From positions 3,100,001 to 3,164,000 of the forward strand of contig NZ_CP024190.1 in the NCBI RefSeq assembly GCF_003391395.1: 64,000 nucleotides of DNA, read 5' to 3'. Below, one piece after another: positions 36,980 to 46,376 of the stretch (its first letter is position 1; every line of letters begins with the position of its first letter). Source of the stretch: Mycobacterium marinum (GTDB lineage: Bacteria > Actinomycetota > Actinomycetes > Mycobacteriales > Mycobacteriaceae). The notes under the pieces are model-generated. The model was not told where the DNA came from, ran no database searches, and worked only from the letters and a program-made list of their open reading frames with translations. Made by a program: the position numbers and the translations under genes.

Positions 36980-37852
36980 TCAGCCGAACCGCGCGATGAT
37001 TGCCGCGGCGATCTCGTCGGGGGCATCCTCCTGGATGAAATGCTTGGCCTCGGGCAGTTCGACCAGGACATGATCGGCGAACACCGCGCGCATCCGCGCA
37101 AGCATCGGCTCGGGCCGGAATGCGAAGTCCTTCATACCCCATACCAGCAGGGCGGGTTTGGTACCCAGCTGTGCCGGCACCTCGCTGGCAAGCCTGGCCA
37201 GCAATGGACGCGCGGCCAGGATCTGCTTGGGCATCTCCGCGACACCCACACGTGCTGACGCGGTTGGTTGCACGCCACGGTAGTGCTCCATGACCGCGCT
37301 ACTCGGGCGATGGGTCGTTCCGGCCGGAATCAGCCGTTCCACGAAGAAATTGTGGTGCAAGATCGCGTACTGCATGGGAAGGCTGGACATCACTGTGCTG
37401 AACGCCTTCATCGTCAGCGTGTCGGCCGGCCAGAACCAGGTATTGCCCAACACGATTCCGCGCACCCGTTCGGCGCGCTCGACCGCGACCGCCATGCTGA
37501 TCGGTCCGCCCCAGTCCTGGCCCATGGTCAAGTAGTTGTCCAGACCCAGGTGGTCGACGAACTCGCCAACCACCTGCGCATGCTCGTCGACCTTGTACCC
37601 GAACGTGCCGGGATGCTCGGACAGGCCGAAACCGAGGTAGTCCGGAGCGATACAGCGGAAGTGATCCCGCAGCGCCACGATGATGTGGCGGTACAGGAAA
37701 CTCCAGGTCGGGTTGCCGTGACATAGCAGGATTGGCGGGCCGTCGCCCTCGTCGATGTAATGCAGGCGCCCCCGGGAGCTGTCGAACCAGCGCGATGCGA
37801 ATGGGTACAACTTCGGATCCGGAGTGAAATCCGGAGTGAATTGCCGGCCCAT
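36980..37852 (-). CDS. Haloalkane-dehalogenase-like alpha/beta hydrolase (Rv1833c orthologue)
   Basis: A 290-residue alpha/beta hydrolase. The oxyanion region is LLCHGNPTWSF; the nucleophile is aspartate in MGQDWGGP near residue 110, followed by the halide-binding tryptophan; a second tryptophan is in NTWFWP, and the base histidine is in AKHFIQED near 275. These are the features of subfamily I haloalkane dehalogenases. The ATG at 37852 follows GAGGGTA; the longer open frame to 38002 overlaps the divergent neighbour. The starts of this gene and lipZ are only 49 bp apart, back to back. The natural halogenated substrate is unknown. Confidence 0.88.
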   Translation of the reverse strand: MGRQFTPDFTPDPKLYPFASRWFDSSRGRLHYIDEGDGPPILLCHGNPTWSFLYRHIIVALRDHFRCIAPDYLGFGLSEHPGTFGYKVDEHAQVVGEFVDHLGLDNYLTMGQDWGGPISMAVAVERAERVRGIVLGNTWFWPADTLTMKAFSTVMSSLPMQYAILHHNFFVERLIPAGTTHRPSSAVMEHYRGVQPTASARVGVAEMPKQILAARPLLARLASEVPAQLGTKPALLVWGMKDFAFRPEPMLARMRAVFADHVLVELPEAKHFIQEDAPDEIAAAIIARFG

Positions 37853-37901
37853 TACCCTCGTTACCCTCCTGTCGTGGTGCTCACGATGGTATGCCCGAAG
37901 G

Positions 37902-38768
37902 GTGACATCACCGAGTGTTAGCGACTGGCGTGCGGGTGGCGGCTGGATAAACACGGCTGCGGGGAAGGTGTTCGTGCGATCTGGTGAGGGCATTGCGCCC
38001 ACGGTCCTGCTCCTGCACGGATTCCCATCCAGTTCGTTCGACTTCCGGTCGGTGATTCCGTACCTGGCGGGTCAGGCCTGGCTGACCATGGACTTTCTTG
38101 GTTTCGGTCTGTCGGACAAGCCCCGTCCGCACCGCTACAGCCTGCTGGAACAGGCCGATTTGGTGCAAAACGTAGTAGCCCAGAACGTCACCGGACCGGT
38201 GGTGGTGCTGGCTCATGACATGGGTACCTCGGTGACGACCGAGTTGCTTGCCCGCGACCTCGAGGGCCGGCTCCCATTCGAGCTGCAACGCGTGGTCCTC
38301 AGCAACGGCAGCGTGATCCTCGAACGCGCCAGCCTACGTCCCATTCAGAAGGTGTTGCGTGGTCCGCTGGGGCCGATCGCGGCTCGTTTGGTCAACCGGG
38401 GCGGGTTCACGCGGGGTTTCGGCAAACTGTTTTCGGCGCAGCACCCGTTGTCTGCCCAAGAAGCTGAGGCGCAGTGGGAACTGTTGACGCACAACAACGG
38501 TCATCGCATCGCGCATCTTCTGATCAGCTACCTCGAAGAGCGGGAGCGGTACGCGCAGCGCTGGCACAACGCGGTACGGGACTGGCCCAAACCGCTGGGG
38601 TTCGTCTGGGGCCTCGATGACCCGGTGGCCACAACGAACGTGCTCAATGGGTTGCGTGAACTGCGCCCGAACGCCGGGGTCATCGAATTACCCGGTCTGG
38701 GCCACTACCCGCAGGTGGAGGATCCCAAAGCGTATACGCAAGCCGCACTCGATCTGCTGGTCGGCTAG
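37902..38768 (+). CDS. lipZ: Alpha/beta hydrolase of the LipZ (Rv1834) type, with aspartate nucleophile
   Basis: A 288-residue alpha/beta hydrolase, identical in length to LipZ. The oxyanion motif is LLLHGFPSSSFDF and the nucleophile elbow reads VLAHDMGTSVT near residue 105, so the nucleophile is aspartate, not serine. The C-terminal histidine is in LGHYPQVEDP. This pattern is that of epoxide hydrolases and dehalogenases, so the lipase name is doubtful. GTG 37902 begins the homologous sequence; the longer frame from 37824 overlaps the divergent dehalogenase gene. The two neighbouring Asp-nucleophile hydrolases may act on related compounds, which is inference from gene order. Confidence 0.88.
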   Translation: MTSPSVSDWRAGGGWINTAAGKVFVRSGEGIAPTVLLLHGFPSSSFDFRSVIPYLAGQAWLTMDFLGFGLSDKPRPHRYSLLEQADLVQNVVAQNVTGPVVVLAHDMGTSVTTELLARDLEGRLPFELQRVVLSNGSVILERASLRPIQKVLRGPLGPIAARLVNRGGFTRGFGKLFSAQHPLSAQEAEAQWELLTHNNGHRIAHLLISYLEERERYAQRWHNAVRDWPKPLGFVWGLDDPVATTNVLNGLRELRPNAGVIELPGLGHYPQVEDPKAYTQAALDLLVG

Positions 38769-38797
38769 GCCCGTATCGATCCGCGCGGGTAGCCGGG

Positions 38798-41005
38798 TCA
38801 GCTCAAGAAGGTGTCGACCGCGGCGGCCAGGTTCGGGCCCGTCGAGGTCGCCAGGTTCTGGTAGCTACCACCGCTGAGCTGAGCAACGGCTTCCCACGTC
38901 TTGCGGTCCGGATCGGCACCAAAGTCGATGACGTTGACCGCGATTGGCTTGGCCGGGTCCGCGCTGGTCCGGATGAAATTCTCCAGGCCAGGGCCATCGA
39001 GGCTTTGGTCGGTGTGGGGTCCCCCGGTGATCACCAAGATCGAGTTGGCCTGGTCGGCACGGAAATGCGCCTGCACGTCCTCATAGATCATCCGCAGCGT
39101 GGTGAACGACACCGCGCCACCGTTTGACGAATATTGCTTGTCCAGCGCGGCGTTGAGCGCCGCCGAGCGGGGCTGCCCGTTTACCGGGTCGGCGAGTGGC
39201 CCGGTGGGCACCTCGGTTCGGCCCTCGCGCCCGTCAAACGTCCACAACCCAACAGCCGAGGTGGGCGGCAGCGTCTTGATTCGGTTCTGCAGCGCCGCAA
39301 CGATATTGGCTAGGCGAGTCTTGCCGCCGTCGTCGGTGGACAACGACTGGTCAAGCATGATGGTCGCGGCAACTCCCATCGACGGTGCGGCCACGGCATC
39401 GGCCAGTGTGGCGCGAATTCCCTCGTCACCAACGGAAAGGGGAGCGGGCAAGGCCGGAAAACTCGTGACGGGGCTGCTGGGCGGCTTGACATCGTCGACC
39501 CGAAATCCCGCTTTCGCCAACTTCGCGAGTTGTTCCGGCTTGTGCACGTACCGGGCAAAGGCGCTGGCCGCCGTGGTCTGCTCCTGCGACAACCACGACC
39601 CATTGAGCAGGACCGCCGGGTAGTCGGCGACCGCGACCGGGCCGGGCGGCAACCATGAACTCAACTTCTTCTTCGCGTCGGACAACGATTGTGCGCGCAA
39701 GAACAGCTGTTGCTCGGTGGTGATCACCGCGTGCACCGGCGCCGCGGCCACGTCGTCGGCCTTGAGCAGGGCGTCCATCGCTTCGCTGAGCGACCCGTCC
39801 GCCAACTTGGGCTGGGTGGCCATCAGCGTGCGCACCGCACCGATGCCGGCGGTCGGCGGCGCATCAGCGGGGGCCGCCGCCGCCGCCACGGCTTCACCGG
39901 CCAGGAAGGTGGCGTCCCCGTTACCCCCGACCGGCAGCGCCAGGCGCAGCGAACCCCAAGACGGCAATTTCAGGCCGGCCATCGAATTGGGATCCGACTG
40001 CAGACCGGGCAACGCGGCCCAGTTCTGGTTGCCAAGCGCCTGCTGCAGCTCGGGCCGGATCGCCAACAACACCGGCGAGGTCACCAACGATCGACTGTCG
40101 CTGATGGCTTCCTTACCCGCGGCTTGGACCAGCCGCGCCGCCGAGACGGAGCTGCCGGGAATCCACAATCCGGGCTGAGCACCCAGCTCGGATGGCCACT
40201 TCCCAATGAAGCCGGTGATGACGGCGTCGGCGTCGGCGGCCTTGACAGCCACCGACACGCACCGGTCACCAATGGGTCCCGACGATGCGTTGTAGCTGTC
40301 GGCGAAATCGTTGACCTGATCGGCGATCGACGGGTCGGCGATGACGGCGACGGTGTCGTTTCCACCCACACAACGAGCCGCGGCGGTCTGCGAGCGGTTG
40401 GACAACACGTCACCGAAGAAGCGCCACCCGATCACTCCGACGACCACCACCACGACGGCCACCAAGGCCACGATCACGCCGACGCTGACTCCGCGCCGCC
40501 CGTCGGCGCTGCGGTGGCCGCCCTGCCAGCCGCGCAATCCACGATGGCCGGCAACACGAAATAGCGGCGGCGGGGGAGTTGCCGCCGGTTTGGGGTCACT
40601 GGGCTCGGGGCCATCCGGGTGCGTCCCGAAGTCCGGGTATTCCTCGGCCCCCAGCTCCAGATGCCGATCGTCGGCGCCGTAGGGGTCCTGTTCGAGGTAC
40701 TGGCTCTCGTCGAAGACCTGTTCGTCGGCCCAGTAGCCGTCCTCGTCTGCGGAGTCTTCGTCAGCCCCCTGATCACCGAAATGCCCAGCGGTGTCACCCG
40801 ACTGCTCCCACCCGGGGTAGGGGTAGCCGCCGGCCGAATCGGCAGCCTGGGGATGCGCGAAGGCACCCGGATCAGCGGCCGCCGAGCCCGCACCCCCACC
40901 AGGCTGGCCGGTTAGCTCATCGTCCCAATCCTGATTCTCCGCATCGTGATCATCGGACGGTTCGTCGGCGGAGTCCTCGGGGTCGGGCAAACTGTGCCTA
41001 CCCAT
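38798..41005 (-). CDS. Membrane-anchored protein with C-terminal VWA domain (Rv1836c orthologue)
   Basis: A 735-residue protein. Residues 1-150 are acidic and cytoplasmic (DPEDSADEPSDDHDAENQDWDD...). One membrane helix lies near 172-195 (VGVIVALVAVVVVVVGVIGW). The outer part includes a substrate-binding-protein-like region (~210-520) and a von Willebrand A domain from ~540 with the MIDAS motif DQSLS near residue 552 and VITGGPHTDQS near 665. VWA domains bind partner proteins through a metal ion. It matches Rv1836c, with a longer acidic N-terminus than I recall. The acylase-like gene Rv1835c that neighbours it in H37Rv is absent. The stop is 29 bp from the convergent lipZ stop. Confidence 0.85.
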   Translation of the reverse strand: MGRHSLPDPEDSADEPSDDHDAENQDWDDELTGQPGGGAGSAAADPGAFAHPQAADSAGGYPYPGWEQSGDTAGHFGDQGADEDSADEDGYWADEQVFDESQYLEQDPYGADDRHLELGAEEYPDFGTHPDGPEPSDPKPAATPPPPLFRVAGHRGLRGWQGGHRSADGRRGVSVGVIVALVAVVVVVVGVIGWRFFGDVLSNRSQTAAARCVGGNDTVAVIADPSIADQVNDFADSYNASSGPIGDRCVSVAVKAADADAVITGFIGKWPSELGAQPGLWIPGSSVSAARLVQAAGKEAISDSRSLVTSPVLLAIRPELQQALGNQNWAALPGLQSDPNSMAGLKLPSWGSLRLALPVGGNGDATFLAGEAVAAAAAPADAPPTAGIGAVRTLMATQPKLADGSLSEAMDALLKADDVAAAPVHAVITTEQQLFLRAQSLSDAKKKLSSWLPPGPVAVADYPAVLLNGSWLSQEQTTAASAFARYVHKPEQLAKLAKAGFRVDDVKPPSSPVTSFPALPAPLSVGDEGIRATLADAVAAPSMGVAATIMLDQSLSTDDGGKTRLANIVAALQNRIKTLPPTSAVGLWTFDGREGRTEVPTGPLADPVNGQPRSAALNAALDKQYSSNGGAVSFTTLRMIYEDVQAHFRADQANSILVITGGPHTDQSLDGPGLENFIRTSADPAKPIAVNVIDFGADPDRKTWEAVAQLSGGSYQNLATSTGPNLAAAVDTFLS

Positions 41006-41055
41006 ACCGGTATCAGCGTCCTCTCCGTCGAAGATTGACCGATGGCCAGCGAGAA

Positions 41056-43251
41056 TCAGGCACCAGCGCGTGCCTTCAATTCACGACGACGACGGTGCAG
41101 GATCGGCTCCGTGTATCCGTTGGGCTGCTGTGCCCCCGACAAGATCAGATCCTGGGCCGCCAGGAATGCGATGCTGTCGTCGAAATTGGGTGCCATCGCG
41201 TGGTATTCGGGATCTCCGGCGTTCTGCTTGTCCACCAGCGGTGCCATGCGCTCGAGGCTAGCCCGCACATCCTCGCTGGTGATCACGCCATGCCGTAGCC
41301 AGTTGGCCAGCAACTGGCTGGAAATCCGCAGGGTGGCGCGGTCCTCCATGAGGGCCACGTTGTGGATGTCGGGAACCTTCGAACAGCCGACGCCCTGGTC
41401 GATCCAGCGCACCACGTAACCGAGGATGGACTGGCAGTTGTTGTCGACCTCTTCGCGGATCTCCTCGGGCGCCCAGGCCAGTTCCTTGGCCAGCGGAATG
41501 GTCAGCAATTCGTCAACGCTGGTGCGGGTCTTGCCCTGCAGCTCCTTCTGCACCGCAAACACATCCACCTTGTGATAGTGCATCGCGTGCAGGGTGGCCG
41601 CGGTGGGTGATGGCACCCACGCGGTGGTCGCGCCGGCCTTCGGCTGGGCGATCTTCTGCTCCACCATGTCGGCCATCAGTTCGGTCATCGCCCACATGCC
41701 CTTGCCGATCTGCGCCTTACCGGAGAAGCCGGCGGCGAGCCCGGTGTCGACGTTGGCGTCCTCGTAGGCCTTGATCCACGCCGTGTTCTTCATCGCGCCC
41801 TTGCGGATCATCGGGCCGGCTTCCATCGAGGTGTGGATCTCATCACCGGTGCGGTCCAGGAAGCCGGTGTTGATAAACACCACCCGGTCGGCGGCCGCCT
41901 TGATGCATGCCTTCAAGTTGAGCGTGGTACGTCGCTCTTCGTCCATGATGCCGACCTTCATGGTCCCCTGCGGCAACCCCAGCACGTCCTCGACGCGGCT
42001 GAACAATTCACAGGTGAACGCCACCTCGGCGGGACCGTGCATCTTGGGCTTGACGATGTAGATGGAGCCCGTGCGGCTGTTGGTCAGCAGCCCGTTGGCA
42101 TCGGTGCTTCGCAGACCGTGGATGGCGATCAGGCCGGTGAACAGCGCATCCATGATGCCCTCGAACACCGGGGCGCCCTCGGCGCCTTCAGCGTCCGAAA
42201 CGATGGCGTCGTTGGTCATCAGATGGCCCACGTTGCGAACGAACAACAGGCTGCGGCCGGGCAAGGTCAGCTCACCACCGTGCGGGGCGGTGTAGGTGCG
42301 GTCGGTGTTGAGCACGCGGGTGAAGGTCTTGTCGTCCTTGGTGACGTCCTCGGACAGATCGCCCCGGTTCAGTCCGAGCCAGTTCCGATAGCCCAGCACC
42401 TTGTCGTCAGCGTCGACCGCGGCCACCGAGTCCTCGAAGTCCATGATGGTGGTGATCGCGGACTCCAGGATCACGTCCTTGACGCCGGCGCCGTCGGTGG
42501 CACCGATCTGCGACTCGGGGTCGATCAGGATCTCGATGTGCAGCCCGTGATTGGCCAGCAGGATCGACTTTGGGTTCTCGGCGGCGCCGGTGTAGCCGGC
42601 GAACTGGCCGGGATCGGCCAGCGCTGCGGACGTGTCCGCCAGCGACACCACCAGCTGTCCGTCTTCCACCTTGAAGCCGGTGGCATCGGTGTAGGACGCC
42701 CCCGCCAGCGGCACGCTGTCGTCGAGGAACTGGCGCGCGTAGGCGATTACCTTGTCACCACGGACCTTGTTGTAGCCCCGGCCCTTTTCGGCGCCGTCGC
42801 TTTCGGAGATGACGTCGGTGCCGTACAAGGCGTCGTAGAGCGAGCCCCAGCGGGCGTTGGCAGCGTTGAGGGCGAACCGCGCGTTGAGGATCGGCACCAC
42901 CAGCTGCGGGCCGGCGGTCGTGGTGATCTCGTCGTCAACCCCGGAGGTGGTGATGGTGAAGTCCTCGGGTGCCGGCAGCAGGTACCCGATCTCGGTGAGG
43001 AACTCGCGGTAGGCCTGCGGGTCCAACGGCTCGATCACCCGGTGGCGATGCCACTTGTCGATCTGGGCCTGCAGATCATCGCGAGTTTTCAGCAAATCCT
43101 GGTTCTGCGGGGTGAGGTCGGTGACCACCTTGTCCACGCCCGCCCAGAAGCTGTCCTGGTCGATGTCGGTGCCGGGCAGGGCCTCGTTGTTTACGAAGTC
43201 GTAGAGCACCCGAGCGACGCGCAAATTCCCCGCCGACACGCGATCCGTCAT
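41056..43251 (-). CDS. glcB: Malate synthase G
   Basis: A 731-residue malate synthase G. It condenses glyoxylate and acetyl-CoA in the glyoxylate shunt, used on fatty acids and acetate. The Mg2+ ligands lie in VAFTCELFSRVED and VGIMDEERRT; the catalytic aspartate is in LMEDRATLR and the reactive cysteine in GVGCSKVPDI, both near the C-terminus (residues ~610-630). ATG 43251 has the strong ribosome site AAGGGAGGA five bases upstream. The longer frame to 43272 is not used. In M. tuberculosis GlcB is also surface-exposed and antigenic. Confidence 0.95.
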   Translation of the reverse strand: MTDRVSAGNLRVARVLYDFVNNEALPGTDIDQDSFWAGVDKVVTDLTPQNQDLLKTRDDLQAQIDKWHRHRVIEPLDPQAYREFLTEIGYLLPAPEDFTITTSGVDDEITTTAGPQLVVPILNARFALNAANARWGSLYDALYGTDVISESDGAEKGRGYNKVRGDKVIAYARQFLDDSVPLAGASYTDATGFKVEDGQLVVSLADTSAALADPGQFAGYTGAAENPKSILLANHGLHIEILIDPESQIGATDGAGVKDVILESAITTIMDFEDSVAAVDADDKVLGYRNWLGLNRGDLSEDVTKDDKTFTRVLNTDRTYTAPHGGELTLPGRSLLFVRNVGHLMTNDAIVSDAEGAEGAPVFEGIMDALFTGLIAIHGLRSTDANGLLTNSRTGSIYIVKPKMHGPAEVAFTCELFSRVEDVLGLPQGTMKVGIMDEERRTTLNLKACIKAAADRVVFINTGFLDRTGDEIHTSMEAGPMIRKGAMKNTAWIKAYEDANVDTGLAAGFSGKAQIGKGMWAMTELMADMVEQKIAQPKAGATTAWVPSPTAATLHAMHYHKVDVFAVQKELQGKTRTSVDELLTIPLAKELAWAPEEIREEVDNNCQSILGYVVRWIDQGVGCSKVPDIHNVALMEDRATLRISSQLLANWLRHGVITSEDVRASLERMAPLVDKQNAGDPEYHAMAPNFDDSIAFLAAQDLILSGAQQPNGYTEPILHRRRRELKARAGA

Positions 43252-43469
43252 TGCTTCCTCCCTTACTGGCAATTAGGTCAGACTACCGGCCGACAGCGCG
43301 ACTGCCGCATCCGGCGGCGCGCAGCACCAGGTCACAATGGCCTAGCCAAGTTGCCCACCGCGGCGCATGGCGCTGCACGATCGCGCTCTGGCAACTCGTT
43401 GAGCTCAATTGGCGATCCTTGTGTGTTGCCGTAGCCGCTGAGATCATACGGGCCGGGCCGCGCTTCCGA

Positions 43470-45131
43470 CTAAGCCCCGTTGGATCCGTCCTGCCCGAAT
43501 AGCGACCCACTCATACCGCCGGCGCCGCCCGGGGCGCCGCGCCCGCCGTCGCCGCCGTCGCCGATCAACCTGGCGTCACCGCCGTTTCCACCTGGTCCCG
43601 CCATACCGGCAAAGCTGACGCCGGCGTCCCCGCCGTCACCGCCGTTGCCGATCAGAGCGGCCGTGCCGCCGTTGCCGCCGGCGCCGCTGGCAGCGGTGTC
43701 GCTGGATCCACCCGAACCGCCCGCCCCACCATCACCGAACAGCGAGGCGGCGTTGCCGCCGCTCCCGCCGCTGCCCCCGGCATTGGCATTGCGGCCCACC
43801 CCGCCGACGCCGCCGGCGCCACCGTTGCCGATCAGCCCGACGGCGCTGCCGCCGCGACCGCCACTGCCGATGCCGCCGTTGCTCTCGGCGCAGCCGCCAC
43901 CGTCGCCGCCGTCGCCGAACAGCTTCCCGCCTGCGCCGCCGGCGCCGCCGACGCCCTGGTACCCGTTGAAGCCGCCGTTGCCGCCGCTGCCGAACAGTCC
44001 GGCATCACCACCGGCCCCGGCGATACTGCCGGCGCCGCCGAATGCGACGGCGCCGCCGTGTCCGCCGTTGCCGAACAGCAGCCCACCATTGCCGCCGGCG
44101 CCGCCGTTGCCGTCAATGTGTTCCAGGCCGCCGTGACCGCCGTTGCCAATCAGCCCGGCGTTGCCTCCGGCCCCGGCAGCGCTTCCGGCGCCGCCACCGT
44201 CAGCGGCACCGTTGCCGCCATTGCCCAGCAACCACCCGCCATTGCCGCCATCGCCGCCGGTAGTTCCGGGGCCACCGGCTTCCACGCCGCCGTCCCCGCC
44301 GTTGCCGATCAGCCGAGCGTTGCCCCCGTCTCCGCCGAAAGCACCGCCCTGGATGTCGTAGCCGCCGTTTCCGCCGTTGCCGATCAGCAGCCCACCGGTG
44401 CCGCCGGCGCCGCCAGGCCCGCCGGTCCCGGAATTGCCGAACCCACCTGCCCCACCGGTGCCACCGCTGCCGAACAGCCCGGCGGCGCCGCCCTGACCGC
44501 CGGAGCCACCCGCGCCGCCGACGCCAGTCCCAGCCCCGCCGATGCCGCCGTTGCCACCGTCACCCAACAGCCATCCGCCGGCCCCACCGGCGCCACCGGG
44601 CAGACCGGTGGAATCGGGCCCGCCGATGCCGCCGCTACCGCCGTTACCGATCAAACCCGCGTCCCCGCCGGCCCCGCCGGCCTGGCCGATCCCACCGTTG
44701 CCGCCGCTACCACCGTTGCCGTAGAGCAATCCGCCGGCGCCGCCGGGCTGCCCCGGGGCTCCGTCGGCACCGTCGCCGATCAGGGGGCGTCCCAATAGCG
44801 CCTGGGCGGGCGCATTCACCGCGTCGAGCGCGGCCTGTAGCGGCGAAGCATTCGCGGCCTCCGCGGTGGCGTAGGACGCCGCACTCGCAGCCATGGCCCG
44901 CACAAACCGCTCATGAAATTCCGCCGCCTGCGCACCGAGCAGCTGATAGGCCTGGGCGTGTCCGTCGAACAATGCCGCAACCGCCGCCGACACCTCATCA
45001 GCGGCCGCGGCCAGCGCCCCCGTCGTGGGCGTCGCGGCCGCCGCGTTGATCACGTTGATCGCCGAGCCGATGCTGGCCAAGTCCTGCACCGCCACGGTCA
45101 CCGCGTCCGGGGCCGCCACCACAAACGACAT
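43470..45131 (-). CDS. PE_PGRS family protein (in the PE_PGRS34/Rv1840c position)
   Basis: A 553-residue PE_PGRS protein. The PE domain begins MSFVVAAPDAVTVAVQDLASIGS; the linker LGRPLIGDGADGAPGQPG is near residue 113; repeats of GGNGG and LIGNGG follow to the end SGSLFGQDGSNGA. ATG 45131 is used rather than the GTG just before it; GAGGAG lies eight bases away. The place between glcB and the Rv1841c orthologue is that of PE_PGRS34 in H37Rv, but vapBC13 is missing from the 3' side, where only 218 bp separate this gene from glcB. It is probably cell-wall located. Confidence 0.9.
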   Translation of the reverse strand: MSFVVAAPDAVTVAVQDLASIGSAINVINAAAATPTTGALAAAADEVSAAVAALFDGHAQAYQLLGAQAAEFHERFVRAMAASAASYATAEAANASPLQAALDAVNAPAQALLGRPLIGDGADGAPGQPGGAGGLLYGNGGSGGNGGIGQAGGAGGDAGLIGNGGSGGIGGPDSTGLPGGAGGAGGWLLGDGGNGGIGGAGTGVGGAGGSGGQGGAAGLFGSGGTGGAGGFGNSGTGGPGGAGGTGGLLIGNGGNGGYDIQGGAFGGDGGNARLIGNGGDGGVEAGGPGTTGGDGGNGGWLLGNGGNGAADGGGAGSAAGAGGNAGLIGNGGHGGLEHIDGNGGAGGNGGLLFGNGGHGGAVAFGGAGSIAGAGGDAGLFGSGGNGGFNGYQGVGGAGGAGGKLFGDGGDGGGCAESNGGIGSGGRGGSAVGLIGNGGAGGVGGVGRNANAGGSGGSGGNAASLFGDGGAGGSGGSSDTAASGAGGNGGTAALIGNGGDGGDAGVSFAGMAGPGGNGGDARLIGDGGDGGRGAPGGAGGMSGSLFGQDGSNGA

Positions 45132-45323
45132 CACGTGCTCCTCACACCACCGCTAACGACCCACTTCTCCCGCACGACCCGATGTGCGCGCCACACCATC
45201 GCGAAAAGCGACAATGTCCTCGCAGCCACAACGTATCGTCATCCGACTGCGGCTTGCGCCGTTTGGCCAACTGGTTCAGAAATGGTGATCAGGGGCGGCC
45301 GCAGCCATAGGGCGTCCCGCCCG

Positions 45324-46376
45324 TCAGTTCCGGTGTTTCGCATCGCTGAGGGTGCCGACCAGGTCTTCCACCAGGTCCTCTAGCGCGACCATGCCGGCCA
45401 CAGCGCCGTCGTCGGAGGTGACCAGTGCCAGATGGCTGTTGCTGCGACGCATCCGGGATAGCGCATCGGGTAGCGGCAGTGACTTCGCCAGCTGGGGCAG
45501 CGGGCGGACCAAGGCCAGGTCGATAACCGTTGCTGGGTCGTCACCAAGTGCCAACACGTCCTTGATGTGCAGGTACCCGATGAAATGGTGGTCGAGACCG
45601 AGCACCGGGAAGCGCGAATACCCGGTCTCGGCCAAGGCTTGCTCCACCGCACCGATCGTGGGTCCGGACCCCGCGGCAGCAACGGGCACCGCTCGAATAT
45701 TGGGCAAGGGGACCGCGACATCGTCCACCACCCGGGTACGAATCCGTAGTGCCCGCGTCAATCGGGTGTGTTCCTCAGGATCGAGCAGACCCTCCGATAC
45801 CGATTCGGCGATCATCTCGGAGAGCTCCACCGTGGAGACGGTGATGTCGAGTTCGTCTTTGGGCTGCACCCCAAAGATGCGCAGGATCGCGTTGGCGCAC
45901 TTGTTGTACAAGAAGATGATTGGGCGGGCGGCGCGCACATACGGCAGGTATGCCGGGACCAGCAGCATCGCGGTGCGTTCCGGACCAGCAAGTGCGATGT
46001 TCTTCGGCACCATCTCGCCGAGCAGCACGTGCAGCGTCACCACGATGGCCAGCGCGACCACGAACGACAAGGTGTGCAGCAACCTCGGATCCAAACCGGC
46101 CAAGCCGAACCATCTCTGCAGGGTCTGGGCCGCTGCCGGCTCCGCGATCCGTCCGAGAAGGATCGAAGACACCGTGACCCCAAACTGCGCCCCCGCCAAC
46201 ATCGACGGAAGTTGCTCGGCCGCCCGGATCACGGTGACCGCACTGGTCCTGCCCTGTTCGGCCAGCGCTTCGAGGCGATCGCGCCGGGCCGAGATCAGGG
46301 CGAACTCCGCGCCGACGAAGAACGCGTTGGCGGCAATCAGCAACACCGCAAGGGCCACAGCCAGCACCGGGTTCAT
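45324..46376 (-). CDS. CNNM/DUF21 membrane protein with CBS pair (Rv1841c orthologue)
   Basis: A 350-residue protein. The DUF21 membrane domain covers residues ~1-170 (MNPVLAVALAVLLIAANAFFVGAEFALISARRDRLE...) with three or four helices; a CBS pair covers ~200-350 (GYSRFPVLG..HFIGYLHIKDVLAL, HLALVTSDDGAVAGMVALEDLVEDLVG). The family includes CorC/HlyC-like transporters thought to move Mg2+ or Co2+ and bound by nucleotides at the CBS domains. It lacks the CorC_HlyC C-terminal domain that its neighbour has. The start ATG overlaps the stop of the next upstream gene by four bases, so the pair is co-translated and may form a heterodimer. Confidence 0.88.
   Translation of the reverse strand: MNPVLAVALAVLLIAANAFFVGAEFALISARRDRLEALAEQGRTSAVTVIRAAEQLPSMLAGAQFGVTVSSILLGRIAEPAAAQTLQRWFGLAGLDPRLLHTLSFVVALAIVVTLHVLLGEMVPKNIALAGPERTAMLLVPAYLPYVRAARPIIFLYNKCANAILRIFGVQPKDELDITVSTVELSEMIAESVSEGLLDPEEHTRLTRALRIRTRVVDDVAVPLPNIRAVPVAAAGSGPTIGAVEQALAETGYSRFPVLGLDHHFIGYLHIKDVLALGDDPATVIDLALVRPLPQLAKSLPLPDALSRMRRSNSHLALVTSDDGAVAGMVALEDLVEDLVGTLSDAKHRN

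Noticed and set aside
41833..43434. 533-codon open frame antisense to glcB
   Set aside because: GC-rich codon bias of the true gene keeps the opposite strand open. The product has low complexity and no known domain, and glcB is clearly conserved.
43252..43469. Possible vapB13/vapC13 toxin-antitoxin pair beside glcB
   Set aside because: Only 218 bp separate glcB from the PE_PGRS gene, too little for the pair, and no PIN-domain or antitoxin sequence is visible.
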